Origin: Myxococcus guangdongensis
GTDB taxonomy: Bacteria > Myxococcota > Myxococcia > Myxococcales > Myxococcaceae
Direction: 5' to 3'
Length of the DNA stretch: 64,000 nucleotides
Assembly (NCBI RefSeq): GCF_024198255.1
Contig: NZ_JAJVKW010000001.1
Location: 62,001 to 126,000 of the forward strand
Under the pieces are notes generated by a model, which worked only from the letters and a program-made list of their open reading frames with translations, did not search any database and was not told the DNA's origin. Below are positions 10,399 to 18,554 of the stretch, piece by piece. Both the position numbers and the translations under genes were made by a program. Within the stretch, counting starts at the first letter, position 1. Every line of letters starts with the position of its first letter.

Positions 10399-10427
10399 GG
10401 TATATCCCACGCCCGCTGGCAATCCAA
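10399..10427 (-). promoter_or_regulatory. Candidate sigma-70-type promoter of acpP
   Basis: On the minus strand TTGGAT (10427-10422) is separated by 17 bases from TATACC (10404-10399). It lies in the only sizeable gap of the fab operon and would give an acpP leader of about 60 nt. This is a pattern match only. Confidence 0.4.
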
Positions 10428-10434
10428 CCTTGGG

Positions 10435-11181
10435 TTACATGTACATGCCGCCGTTGACCTTGAGGACCTCGCCGGTGATGTAGGAGGAAGCGTCACCCGA
10501 GAGGAAGAGGACGGCCTGGGCCACCTCCTCCGGGTTGCCCAGCCTCCCCAGCGGGATGCCCTCCACCATCTTCTGGCGCAGCTCGTCGTTCAGATGGGCC
10601 GTCATGTCCGTGCTGATGAACCCGGGGGATACGGCGTTGACCCGGATGCCCCGGCTGGAAAGCTCCTTGGCCACCGTCTTCGTCAGGCCCACGAGGCCCG
10701 CCTTGGCCGCCGAGTAGGCCGACTGGCCGGGGTTGCCCATGTCGCCCACGACGGAGGTGACGTTCACGATGGCACCCGAGCGCTGCTTCATCATGGGCCG
10801 GCTGGCGGCCCGGATGAGGGCGAAGGGGCCGCGCAGGTTGGCGTCGATCTGCTTGTCCCAGTCGTCGTCCTTCACCCGCATGACCAGGCCGTCCACGGCC
10901 ATGCCCGCGTTGTTGACGAGCACGTCCAGCCGGCCGTGGCTCTTGACGATGCCCTCGATGGCGGCCGCGCACGCGGCGGTGTCCGACACATCGAAGCGCA
11001 GCGACTCCGCCTTGGCGCCGGCGGCGGTGAGCAGACCCACCGTCTCCTGGGCCGCGGCCTCGTTGCCCGCGTAGCTGATGATGACCGTGGAGGCGCCCGC
11101 CTTCGCGAACGCCACCGCGCACGCCCGGCCAATGCCGCGCGAGCCACCCGTCACCAACACCACCTTGTCCTTGAAGCTCAT
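10435..11181 (-). CDS. fabG: 3-oxoacyl-ACP reductase
   Basis: A 248-residue short-chain dehydrogenase. The NADPH-binding [10 protein letters not shown] sits at residues 11-20, NNAG at 90-93, and the catalytic Ser143, Tyr156 and Lys160 in VTSVVGDMG and SAYSAAK. It reduces 3-oxoacyl-ACP in fatty acid elongation. I start it at the ATG at 11181 ([13 protein letters not shown]), four bases after the fabD stop; the longer frame reaching into fabD is spurious. Confidence 0.97.
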   Translation of the reverse strand: MSFKDKVVLVTGGSRGIGRACAVAFAKAGASTVIISYAGNEAAAQETVGLLTAAGAKAESLRFDVSDTAACAAAIEGIVKSHGRLDVLVNNAGMAVDGLVMRVKDDDWDKQIDANLRGPFALIRAASRPMMKQRSGAIVNVTSVVGDMGNPGQSAYSAAKAGLVGLTKTVAKELSSRGIRVNAVSPGFISTDMTAHLNDELRQKMVEGIPLGRLGNPEEVAQAVLFLSGDASSYITGEVLKVNGGMYM

Positions 11182-11185
11182 GCGC

Positions 11186-12118
11186 TCACCCCAGCGCCGC
11201 GAGCACCTTCTCCAGGCTCGCGGCGTCCTCGACGTTGAAGGTTTCGATGTCCTTGGTGATGCGCTTGACCAGGCCGCACAGCACCTTGCCCGGCCCCAGC
11301 TCCACCACGCGCGTGACGCCCTCGGCCTTGAGCGCCTCCACGCATTCAATCCAGCGCACCGGCGCGCTCACCTGCTCGAGCAGCAGCGGCACCACGCGGG
11401 AGGCGTCCTGGTTGGGCCGCGCCTCCACGTTCGTCACCACCGGCACCGACGGCGCCGACAGCTTCACGCCGCCCAGCACCGCCGCGAGCCGGGGCTTCAC
11501 CGGCTCCATCAGCGCGCAGTGGAAGGGCGCGGACACCGGCAGCGGCATCACCCGCTTGGCGCCGGCCTCCTTGCACTTGACGCCCGCGCGCTCCACCGCC
11601 GCCACGTCGCCGGCAATCACCGTCTGCTCGGGCGAGTTGTAGTTGGCCGGCGACACCACCTGGCCTTCCGCCGCCGCGTCACACGCCGCCTTCACCTTGG
11701 CCGGCTCCAGCCCCAGCACCGCCGCCATGGCGCCCACGCCCGCGGGCACCGCCTCCTGCATGAAGCCGCCGCGCGCGCGCACGGCCCGGGCCGCGTCGCC
11801 CAGCGACATGGCGCCCACGGCGACCAGCGCGGAGTACTCGCCCAGCGAGTGGCCGGCCACGAAGGCCGCCTGGGGGCCGCGCCGGGAGAACACCGCGTGC
11901 GCCGCCACCGACACCGTCAGGATGGCCGGCTGGGTGTTGGCCGTGAGCTTCAGCGCGTCTTCTGGTCCCTCGAAGCAGAGCTTGGAGAGCGACTCTCCGA
12001 GCGCGTCGTCCGCGGCCTCGAAGATGGCGCGGGCCTCGGGGAACTTCTCGAAGAGGTCCTTGCCCATCCCGACGGCCTGGCTGCCCTGCCCGGGAAACAC
12101 GAATGCGACCTTCGCCAT
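11186..12118 (-). CDS. fabD: Malonyl-CoA:ACP transacylase
   Basis: A 310-residue FabD that loads malonate from CoA to ACP. It begins MAKVAFVFPGQGSQ and carries the nucleophile Ser91 in GHSLGEYSA, a conserved Arg near 116 (RARGGFMQEA), and the His region PLPVSAPFHCALM. The start at 12118 is the family-standard position; an upstream open frame has no family match. The next gene downstream is fabG. fabH, often found between plsX and fabD, is missing here. Confidence 0.97.
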   Translation of the reverse strand: MAKVAFVFPGQGSQAVGMGKDLFEKFPEARAIFEAADDALGESLSKLCFEGPEDALKLTANTQPAILTVSVAAHAVFSRRGPQAAFVAGHSLGEYSALVAVGAMSLGDAARAVRARGGFMQEAVPAGVGAMAAVLGLEPAKVKAACDAAAEGQVVSPANYNSPEQTVIAGDVAAVERAGVKCKEAGAKRVMPLPVSAPFHCALMEPVKPRLAAVLGGVKLSAPSVPVVTNVEARPNQDASRVVPLLLEQVSAPVRWIECVEALKAEGVTRVVELGPGKVLCGLVKRITKDIETFNVEDAASLEKVLAALG

Positions 12119-12316
12119 GTGCGGTCTCTGCCTCCTGATACGTCCAAATCCGTCCTGTGACATCGGGCGCCTTCGCGCCGACATCCCCCGGGCCACGGCC
12201 TTTGGCCGGGAATCACTCACCCGACCTCGCGGGTCGCGGGGCGCGTCCTGTCTCCAGCCGGTCCTGACGTCACCTCGAGGAGACTCGTCGCAGCCCAATG
12301 CCCAGGCGTCCGCTCT

Positions 12317-13378
12317 CTAATCGGAAACCGATTGCTCTGTCCCCTTTTTTCCCCTCGGGTGGGCAGGCAGCCAGGACGCGGCGCGGGCGATGCAACGCGT
12401 CAACTCCTCCTGCAGTCCGGCCTGGGCGGTGGCCAGCGCGGCGACCAGCGCGTTGTGGATGGCGCGCGGGGACGAGCGACCATGCGCCACGATGCCCACC
12501 CCGTGCAGGCCCAGGAGGGGCGCCCCGCCATACTCGGCGTAATCCACCATCTTGCGCAGGCCGGCCAGGGCGGGCTGGAGCAGCATCGCGCCCAGCTTCT
12601 CGGACAAGCCGCCCCGCTTCTCGATGGCCTGACGCAACAGTCCGATGACGCCCATGCCCACGCCCTCGGATGTCTTGAGGACGACATTCCCGGTGAAGCC
12701 GTCCGTCACCACCACCTGCACGTCGCCGGAGAACAGGTCCTTGCCCTCGACGTAGCCAGCGAAGTCCAGGTCCGACTGGCGCAAGAGGTCGCTCGCCTCG
12801 CGCGTCAGGGGGGTGCCCTTGGAGGCCTCCTCTCCGTTGGAGAGCACCGCCACCCGGGGGCGCGCCACGCCCATTCGCAGGCGCACGTAGGCCTCGCCCA
12901 GCACGGCGAACTGGGCCAGGTGCGAGGGCTTGCAGTCCACGTTGGCGCCCGCGTCGAGCAGCAGGCAGCGCCCGCCGCCCTTGAGCGCGGGGAAGAGCGC
13001 GGCCAGGGCGGGACGCTCCACGCCCCGCAGCCGGCCCAGCGTCATGAGGCCCCCCGCCATCACCGCGCCGGAGTTGCCCGCGGACACGAGCGCGTCCGCG
13101 TGGCCGTCGCGCACCAGCTCGAAGCCCACGCGCAGGGACGAGTCGCGCTTGCGGCGGAAGGCCGTGGAGGCGTGGTCGTCCATCTCCACCACCTCCGAGG
13201 CGTGGTGCACCCGGAGGTTCGGCGGGGGCAGCCCGCGGCCCAGGTGGGGCGTCACCCTCGCGGTGTCCCCCACCAGGACGACCTGGTGCTCGGGGTGGGC
13301 GCGGGCGAAGAGCACGCCGCCCTCCACCGGAGCGGCCGGGGCATGGTCGCCCCCCATCGCGTCCAGGACCAGCCTCAT
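12317..13378 (-). CDS. plsX: Phosphate acyltransferase PlsX
   Basis: A 353-residue PlsX, which makes acyl-phosphate from acyl-ACP for phospholipid synthesis. It begins MRLVLDAMGGDHAP and has the conserved SAGNSGAVMAG, LLLDAGANVDCKP and VVTDGFTGNVVLKT segments. I start it at the ATG at 13378, where the family begins, although an open frame extends far upstream. The next gene, fabD, is 198 bases away, and no fabH or other gene fits in that gap. This is the first gene of the long minus-strand run. Confidence 0.96.
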   Translation of the reverse strand: MRLVLDAMGGDHAPAAPVEGGVLFARAHPEHQVVLVGDTARVTPHLGRGLPPPNLRVHHASEVVEMDDHASTAFRRKRDSSLRVGFELVRDGHADALVSAGNSGAVMAGGLMTLGRLRGVERPALAALFPALKGGGRCLLLDAGANVDCKPSHLAQFAVLGEAYVRLRMGVARPRVAVLSNGEEASKGTPLTREASDLLRQSDLDFAGYVEGKDLFSGDVQVVVTDGFTGNVVLKTSEGVGMGVIGLLRQAIEKRGGLSEKLGAMLLQPALAGLRKMVDYAEYGGAPLLGLHGVGIVAHGRSSPRAIHNALVAALATAQAGLQEELTRCIARAASWLPAHPRGKKGTEQSVSD

Positions 13379-13910
13379 CCCTGCCGTCCCCTCGTCTGTG
13401 CGCGTGTCATGTCCCACCCGGCCCGCACCTTCCGGGCGCGAGACGGCGCGCAGGAGACCAGGAACCTCCCAGGGGGGCAACGAATCGCTGGCCTCGCCAC
13501 GTGGGGTGGGAGCAGGTGGGCGAAGGGCTGGGAGACGCTCCGCATCGGTGCCCCGTACCTGGGGTGGGGTCAGCCCGGCGGGCGGCATGGATCCCCGCGC
13601 CACGCCTCCGGACTGGGGCCGGGATGATCCACGCGGGGGCCAGAATGGGCTGGGCGTCACAGGCGTTGTCCCGACGCGCCCCATGGGATATCTGGCCCTG
13701 CGGGTGGCCTTCGAGCGCCGAGGTCTGGATGATGGATCCAAGCCATACACGCTCATTGACTCGGACCTTGTGAGCCGCTAGGGTCCGCCGCCTTTCAAGC
13801 CGGACAGGGAGTACGCGAGTTGATCGCGACTGCTTCCAGCCCGGCTTTGGACCGACATGTTGCGCAGGGAGCCGGGGACCCCGGCACAGCGCGTGAGACA
13901 GAGGTGAGCC
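13379..13910. other. Gene-free stretch between plsX and the divergent rpmF
   Basis: No convincing protein is seen on either strand; the open frames are Arg/Pro-rich and lack ribosome sites. The right end holds the rpmF promoter. The plsX promoter must also lie here, but I could not pick a clear one. Confidence 0.6.
13756..13784 (+). promoter_or_regulatory. Candidate rpmF promoter
   Basis: TTGACT (13756-13761) and TAGGGT (13779-13784) are separated by 17 bases on the plus strand. This gives an rpmF leader of about 120 nt. The -35 is near consensus and the -10 is of the degenerate GC-rich type. Confidence 0.5.
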
Positions 13911-14099
13911 GTGGGCGTCCCCAAGAAGCGTACTTCCAAGATGCGTCGTGACCGCCGTCGTGCGGCGAACAACAACCTGCGCACCGCGGTGCAGGTGACC
14001 AAGTGCCCGAACTGCAAGGAGCCGGTGATGCCTCACCGCGCCTGCACGTCCTGTGGCCAGTACAAGGGCCGCGAGCTGCTGCCCCAGGCCGAGGCCTGA
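13911..14099 (+). CDS. rpmF: 50S ribosomal protein L32, inverted relative to its usual partners
   Basis: A 62-residue L32. It begins VPKKRTSKMRRDRRRAAN after a GTG start at 13911 with a GAGGTGA site just upstream. The zinc-ribbon cysteines are Cys32, Cys35, Cys45 and Cys48 (CPNC and CTSC). In most bacteria rpmF sits between yceD and plsX in one operon. Here the order is kept, but rpmF is on the plus strand while both neighbours are on the minus strand. It therefore needs its own promoter (13756-13784) and has its own strong terminator. Confidence 0.95.
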   Translation: MGVPKKRTSKMRRDRRRAANNNLRTAVQVTKCPNCKEPVMPHRACTSCGQYKGRELLPQAEA

Positions 14100-14111
14100 G
14101 TCTGCCTCACT

Positions 14112-14190
14112 GACGCTCCCTTCCGGGAGCGTCGCCTCAGTGCGAAGGGCCGCGCCTCCCGAATCCGGAGGTCGCGGCCCTTGCTCTTTT
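14112..14190 (+). terminator. Tandem hairpins ending rpmF transcription
   Basis: The first hairpin is GACGCTCCC/GGGAGCGTC (14112-14133). The second pairs AAGGGCCGCG (14145-14154) with CGCGGCCCTT (14173-14182) plus an inner CCTCC/GGAGG, then GCTCTTTT. The U-run is on the plus-strand side, so it serves rpmF. The hairpins also separate rpmF from the convergent yceD. Confidence 0.8.
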
Positions 14191-14236
14191 CACGACCCCG
14201 CCGACCGCACGGGGCCATGAGCACCTCCCCCGGACT

Positions 14237-14839
14237 TCAGTTGTTGAGCTTGATGTCCTTGAGCTTCGCGAGCCGGGGGTCCACGGGCTTCGTCTCACAC
14301 TGGCACGTCGCCTCGTTGAGGTTGATGCCGCACTGGCCACACAGGCCCTTGCAGTCGTCCTTGCAGACGAGGTTCATCGGCAGCGCCAGCAGGAACTGCT
14401 CCCGGAGGATGGGGTCCAGCTCGATGCGCTTGCCGTCGAAGAGCTCCTGGTCGGCGTCATCCAGCTCGAACGAGCCGCCCGTCTCGCCCTGCTGCCGCTC
14501 CTTCTTCTCCATGGACTTCTCGTCGTCGTCCTTGAAGTCGTCGCCGCGGGCCAGCGACTCCGGCACCAGGTTCAGGGTGAAGGACACGGGCAGGGACAGC
14601 TCCACGTCCTTCAGGCAGCGTTTGCAGGGGGCCGTCAGCTGGGCGGTGAACTTCCCCTCCAGCAGCACGCCGCCGCTCACCTTGCGCAGCAACGCCTTGA
14701 GCTGGGAGGCCTGCGTCACTCGGAAGCCGGTCTCCTCGCCAGACGACTCGCCGTCCAGCGCGGCGCTCAGCAGCTCCTGCGCGATGGGCTCGTCCAGCTT
14801 CAGCCCGGACTCATGAATTTGTTCAACCTTTACGAGCAT
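14237..14839 (-). CDS. yceD: YceD/DUF177 family protein
   Basis: A 200-residue DUF177 protein. The hallmark CKRCL near residue 75 and the C-terminal DDCKGLCGQCGINLNE with its cysteine pairs are present, along with the conserved acidic stretch DQELFDGKRIELDPI. A highly charged insert (about 105-130) is a lineage elaboration. In many bacteria and plants the family is linked to 23S rRNA maturation and rpmF expression. It lies upstream of plsX but is separated from it by the inverted rpmF. Confidence 0.9.
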   Translation of the reverse strand: MLVKVEQIHESGLKLDEPIAQELLSAALDGESSGEETGFRVTQASQLKALLRKVSGGVLLEGKFTAQLTAPCKRCLKDVELSLPVSFTLNLVPESLARGDDFKDDDEKSMEKKERQQGETGGSFELDDADQELFDGKRIELDPILREQFLLALPMNLVCKDDCKGLCGQCGINLNEATCQCETKPVDPRLAKLKDIKLNN

Positions 14840-14871
14840 TTACGCGACTTCCCGGTCAAAATGGGGCGGGC

Positions 14872-14900
14872 AACATAGAAGGCGGACCCTCCAGCGTCAA
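14872..14900 (-). promoter_or_regulatory. Candidate yceD promoter
   Basis: On the minus strand TTGACG (14900-14895) and TATGTT (14877-14872) are separated by 17 bases. The predicted leader to the ATG at 14839 is about 25-30 nt. Confidence 0.55.
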
Positions 14901-14990
14901 CACGCCCGGGTTCCACAGCACCGCGAAGATGTCACGCCGCCGTCACCACCGGTGGAATGGCCTTCGTGGATCCTCCAGACAACGCTTTGC

Positions 14991-14996
14991 TAGGGT
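14991..14996 (+). promoter_or_regulatory. Possible -10 element giving a leaderless TPR-protein mRNA
   Basis: TAGGGT, the same -10 form proposed for rpmF, ends seven bases before the ATG at 15004. No Shine-Dalgarno-like sequence precedes that ATG. The -35 match (TGGATC, 18 bases upstream) is weak. Confidence 0.3.
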
Positions 14997-15003
14997 CGGT
15001 TTG

Positions 15004-15927
15004 ATGCACAGGCATGATTCGCCGTCGCGGGTGGGGGCGCTCTTTCTCGTCGTGGGCCTTCTGGCGCCCCCCGGGTTGGCCCGTCCGCTCTTCCCCGCGC
15101 CCGTCCTCGCACAGCTCGGTCCCACCAGCCCTCAAATCGACCGCGCGCGCGAGCAGATTGACGACGGCGAATTCGAAGAAGCCCGGCGCACGCTCCAGGA
15201 AGGACTGGATGCGCCCGATGTGACGGACGACCAGCTGGTGGAGCTCTACCGCCTGCTCGGCCTCACGGCGCTCTACCTGGGCGACGAGCACCAGGCGCGC
15301 GAGGCCTACGAGAAGCTGCTCCAGGCCCGTCCCGACTACGAGCTGCCCCGCACGGCGCCGCCCAAGCTGCGCTCGCTCTACGCGCGAATCAAAGAGGACA
15401 TCCGCAGCCGGCGCGTGCGCCCCGTCACCCTGGACGTGGACCCGATTCCGGATCCACGCGGCGGAGAGCCCATCGTCGTGGAGGCCACCATCCAGGAGCT
15501 GGCGCTCGGCGCCCGCGCGCGGCTGTTCTACCGACGCGCCGGAGGCCAGGCCTACAACTCCGTCGACTTCGTGAAGGACCGCGGCGAGAAGGAGCGCTTC
15601 CGCGCCGTCGTCCCCGCCTACGACGTGCCCGTGGAGCCCGAGCCCTACGAGGTGGAGTACTATTTCGAGGTGGTGGACGCGGCGCAGCGCCGGCTCGCCG
15701 GACGCGGTGACTCGTTCCAGCCGCTGCTCTTCCAGGTCGCCCCCGAGAAGTCCACCGCCACGGCCGCCGAGGCCTCCGAGGGTCGCCCCTGGTACAAGAG
15801 CCCCTGGCTCTGGGTGGCCGTGGGCGCGGTGGCCATCGGCGGCACCGCGGGCGTCGTCGCCCTCACCTCGTCCGAAGACCGCGGCCGCGTCCCCATCACC
15901 ATCCGCGTGGACCCCTCCCAGCCATGA
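15004..15927 (+). CDS. Secreted or membrane-anchored TPR-repeat protein
   Basis: A 307-residue protein with an N-terminal export signal (GALFLVVGLLAPPGLA). One or two TPR-like helical hairpins follow at about 40-115 (AREQIDDGEFEEARRTLQEG and YLGDEHQAREAYEKLL). Then comes a beta-rich middle and a C-terminal hydrophobic segment at about 268-292 (LWVAVGAVAIGGTAGVVAL) with a short tail. The layout suggests a periplasmic domain anchored at its C-terminus. Its stop overlaps the start of the next lipoprotein as ATGA, so the two are probably made together. I do not recognise a specific function; TPRs imply a protein-binding role. The ATG at 15004 begins the signal peptide; a longer frame from 14929 has none. 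Confidence 0.75.
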   Translation: MHRHDSPSRVGALFLVVGLLAPPGLARPLFPAPVLAQLGPTSPQIDRAREQIDDGEFEEARRTLQEGLDAPDVTDDQLVELYRLLGLTALYLGDEHQAREAYEKLLQARPDYELPRTAPPKLRSLYARIKEDIRSRRVRPVTLDVDPIPDPRGGEPIVVEATIQELALGARARLFYRRAGGQAYNSVDFVKDRGEKERFRAVVPAYDVPVEPEPYEVEYYFEVVDAAQRRLAGRGDSFQPLLFQVAPEKSTATAAEASEGRPWYKSPWLWVAVGAVAIGGTAGVVALTSSEDRGRVPITIRVDPSQP

Positions 15928-16433
15928 GCCTGCGCCTCTTGAACGTCCTGCCGCTCGCCGCCCTGCTGGGCGCGTGTGGTGATGCCCCCTCCTCCCACGC
16001 CGGCCGCTTCCCGCTGGACGTGACGATGTCGCGCGCGGTGGCCAACGAGGTCCACGCGCTGCAGGTGAGCGTGCTCAAGAACGGCTCGGGCCGCAGTTGC
16101 ACCGAGCTGCAGCGCACCTGCCTCAACACGCAGGTGAAGCGCGAGGACCTCGTGGTGTTGGAGGACTCGCGCGGCAACGAGGGCCGCGCGCTGCGCTTCA
16201 CCGTGGACATGGCCGCGCTGCAGAACGGCGGCAGCCAGGCGCTCGAGGTGGATGTGCCGGTGGGGCGCGACTACGCGCTCGTCATCGAGGCCATCGCCGT
16301 GGGCTCGCCCTCGCGCTTCCTGGGCAGCTCCTGCAACTACCTGCAGGTGGTCAACTCCGGGAACAACGCGCCGGTGCTGGCCGCGCCGCTGATGCTGACC
16401 GAGCAGACCTGCGACCCGAGCATCGCCCCCTGA
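15924..16433 (+). CDS. Putative lipoprotein of unknown function
   Basis: A 169-residue protein with a lipoprotein signal: LPLAALLGACGDAP puts the lipid-modified Cys at residue 18. Two further cysteine pairs (Cys near 58 and 65, and near 137 and 163) could form disulfides. The rest is beta-rich and unfamiliar. Its ATG overlaps the TPR-protein stop, so the pair is translationally coupled and may form one envelope complex. A short gap leads into phoB. Confidence 0.7.
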   Translation: MSLRLLNVLPLAALLGACGDAPSSHAGRFPLDVTMSRAVANEVHALQVSVLKNGSGRSCTELQRTCLNTQVKREDLVVLEDSRGNEGRALRFTVDMAALQNGGSQALEVDVPVGRDYALVIEAIAVGSPSRFLGSSCNYLQVVNSGNNAPVLAAPLMLTEQTCDPSIAP

Positions 16434-16489
16434 GCAGCCGTGCGCCCACGCTCCGGGCGCCGCGCCGCCCACTGTCTTAAGAGGACGCC

Positions 16490-17170
16490 ATGACGCGTAT
16501 CCTGATCATCGAGGACGAGCAGGACCTCGCCGGCCTCGTCGAGTACAACCTGCGGGCCGCCGGCTTCGAGACCGAGTCCGCCAACACCGGCGCCGGGGGC
16601 CTGGCCCGCGCGCGCGCCAATCCCCCGGACCTGCTGCTGCTGGACCTGATGCTGCCGGACATCGCGGGCGGCGAGGTGCTGCGGATGCTCAAGCAGGACC
16701 CGGAGCTGCGAAAGACGTCCGTCATCATCGTCAGCGCCAAGGGCCAGGAGTCCGACCGCGTGCAGGGCCTGGAGCTCGGCGCGGACGACTACGTGGTGAA
16801 GCCCTTCTCCGTGCGCGAGCTGCTCCTGCGCGTCAAGGCGGTGCTGCGCCGGGGCGACGCCGACGAGGGGCCCGCGCAGGTGCTCGCCGCGGGCGACATC
16901 CTCCTGGACACGTCCCGCCACCAGGTGCGTGTGAAGAACGAGGAGGTCATCCTCACCGCGCTGGAGTTCCGCCTGCTGCGCACGCTCTTGGAGCGCAGCG
17001 ACCGCGTGCAGACGCGCGAGGTGCTCCTGTCCGACGTCTGGGGCATCCAGGCCGAAATCCACACCCGCACCGTGGACACGCACATCAAGCGGCTGCGCGA
17101 GAAGCTCGGCCCCGCCGGTGACATCATCGAGACGGTGCGCGGCGTGGGCTACAAGCTCAGCCCTCCGTAG
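16490..17170 (+). CDS. phoB: PhoB-type (OmpR family) response regulator
   Basis: A 226-residue regulator with a receiver domain (acidic Glu9-Asp10, phospho-acceptor Asp52 in LLDLMLPD, Lys in YVVKPFSVREL) and a winged-helix DNA-binding domain ending in RTVDTHIKRLREKLG and TVRGVGYKL. It closely resembles PhoB of the phosphate-starvation response. The kinase gene follows after 16 bases. A second PhoB-type regulator lies 12 kb away next to pst. Which of the two controls the pst genes is not shown by sequence alone. Confidence 0.9.
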   Translation: MTRILIIEDEQDLAGLVEYNLRAAGFETESANTGAGGLARARANPPDLLLLDLMLPDIAGGEVLRMLKQDPELRKTSVIIVSAKGQESDRVQGLELGADDYVVKPFSVRELLLRVKAVLRRGDADEGPAQVLAAGDILLDTSRHQVRVKNEEVILTALEFRLLRTLLERSDRVQTREVLLSDVWGIQAEIHTRTVDTHIKRLREKLGPAGDIIETVRGVGYKLSPP

Positions 17171-17186
17171 CCGACGAGCCCGCGCC

Positions 17187-18542
17187 ATGCCCCTGCGCTA
17201 CACGCTGTTGCCCCTGCTCCTACCCGCCACGCTGGTGGGCCTGCTCGTGGCCTCGCTCGGGACGCCGAGCGGCGCGATGGCCATGGCGCTCATCACCCTG
17301 GCCGGCTCGCTCATGGCGCTGGGGCTCAGCCGCGGCGCGCTGCAGCGCCAGTTGGACCGGTTGGAGCGCAGCACCCGCGGCCGCGCCGAGGGCGGCAACG
17401 GCCCCACGCCGGACCCGGACCGGCTGGAAGAAGTAGCGAGCCTGGAGGGCGCCATCGACTCGCTGCACTCGCGGCTGTCCGCGCGCAACACCGAGCTCAG
17501 CCAGGAGACACGCACGCTCACCGCCGTGCTGGACAGCATGGCCGAGGGCGTCTGGGTCACGGACGCCGAGGGCACGGTGGTGCGCCACAACGACGCCTTG
17601 CGCGGCATCCTCCAGCCCGGCGCGTCCCTCGTCGGCCAGCGCCCCCTGGCCATCCTGCGCGACGACCAGCTCCATGACGCCGTGATGCGCGCCTGCCGCG
17701 AGGGCGCCTCCCGTCACCTGGAGCTGTCGCTGGAGGGGCTGTTCCCCCGGACCCTGTCCATCCGGGTGACGCCGCTGGGCAAGGACCTGCCGGGCAGCGC
17801 CGCCGTCTTCCACGACGTCACCGAGCTGCGCCGGCTGGAGAAGGTGCGCAAGGACTTCGTCGCCAACGTGTCCCACGAGCTGCGCACGCCCATCACCGCC
17901 ATCCGCGGCTACGCCGAGACGCTGCAGGGCGGCGCGCTCGGGGACGCGAAGATGGCCCCACGCATGGTGGAAATCATCCACCGTCAGTCCGAGCGCCTCT
18001 CCGAGCTGGTGGAAGACCTGCTGGAGCTGTCGCGGCTGGAGTCGCGCGAGGTGAACCTGAAACTCGGGGAAGTCTCGCTCGCGGAGGCCGCCGCGCGGGC
18101 GGCCGACACGGTGCGCCTGAAGGCCGAGGGCAAGGGCCACGTGGTTTCACTCCACGTCCCTGCGGGCCTGCGGGCGGTGGGGGACCCGCGCGCGGTGGAG
18201 CAGGTGCTGCTCAACCTGCTCGACAACGCGGTGAAGTACACGCCGGCGGGCGGGCGGGTGGACGTGGACGGCGCGTGCGAGGACGGGCGGTGCGTGGTGC
18301 GGGTGCGGGACACGGGGGTGGGCATCGAGCCGCGGCACCTGTCGCGAATCTTCGAGCGCTTCTACCGGGTGGACAAGGGGCGCAGCCGGGACATGGGCGG
18401 CACGGGGCTGGGGCTCTCCATCGTGAAACACCTGCTCCAGGCCATGGACGGCGAGGTCAAGGTCGAGAGCCAACCGAACGAGGGCAGCACCTTCACCATT
18501 TTTCTGCCCCAGGCGGCCCCCGCGCGGTCTGCGACGGGATAG
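17187..18542 (+). CDS. phoR: PhoR-type sensor histidine kinase
   Basis: A 451-residue membrane kinase. Two close N-terminal membrane segments (about 7-24 and 30-48) lack a large periplasmic domain, as in PhoR. A linker helix, a PAS domain (about 107-215) and HisKA follow, with His230 in FVANVSHELRTPITAI. The HATPase has LLDNAVKYTP, GVGIEP and GTGLGLSIVKHL. I start at the ATG at 17187, 16 bases after phoB. PhoR proteins sense phosphate through the Pst transporter and PhoU, both encoded further along. Confidence 0.88.
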   Translation: MPLRYTLLPLLLPATLVGLLVASLGTPSGAMAMALITLAGSLMALGLSRGALQRQLDRLERSTRGRAEGGNGPTPDPDRLEEVASLEGAIDSLHSRLSARNTELSQETRTLTAVLDSMAEGVWVTDAEGTVVRHNDALRGILQPGASLVGQRPLAILRDDQLHDAVMRACREGASRHLELSLEGLFPRTLSIRVTPLGKDLPGSAAVFHDVTELRRLEKVRKDFVANVSHELRTPITAIRGYAETLQGGALGDAKMAPRMVEIIHRQSERLSELVEDLLELSRLESREVNLKLGEVSLAEAAARAADTVRLKAEGKGHVVSLHVPAGLRAVGDPRAVEQVLLNLLDNAVKYTPAGGRVDVDGACEDGRCVVRVRDTGVGIEPRHLSRIFERFYRVDKGRSRDMGGTGLGLSIVKHLLQAMDGEVKVESQPNEGSTFTIFLPQAAPARSATG

Positions 18543-18554
18543 GATGGCGCGACC

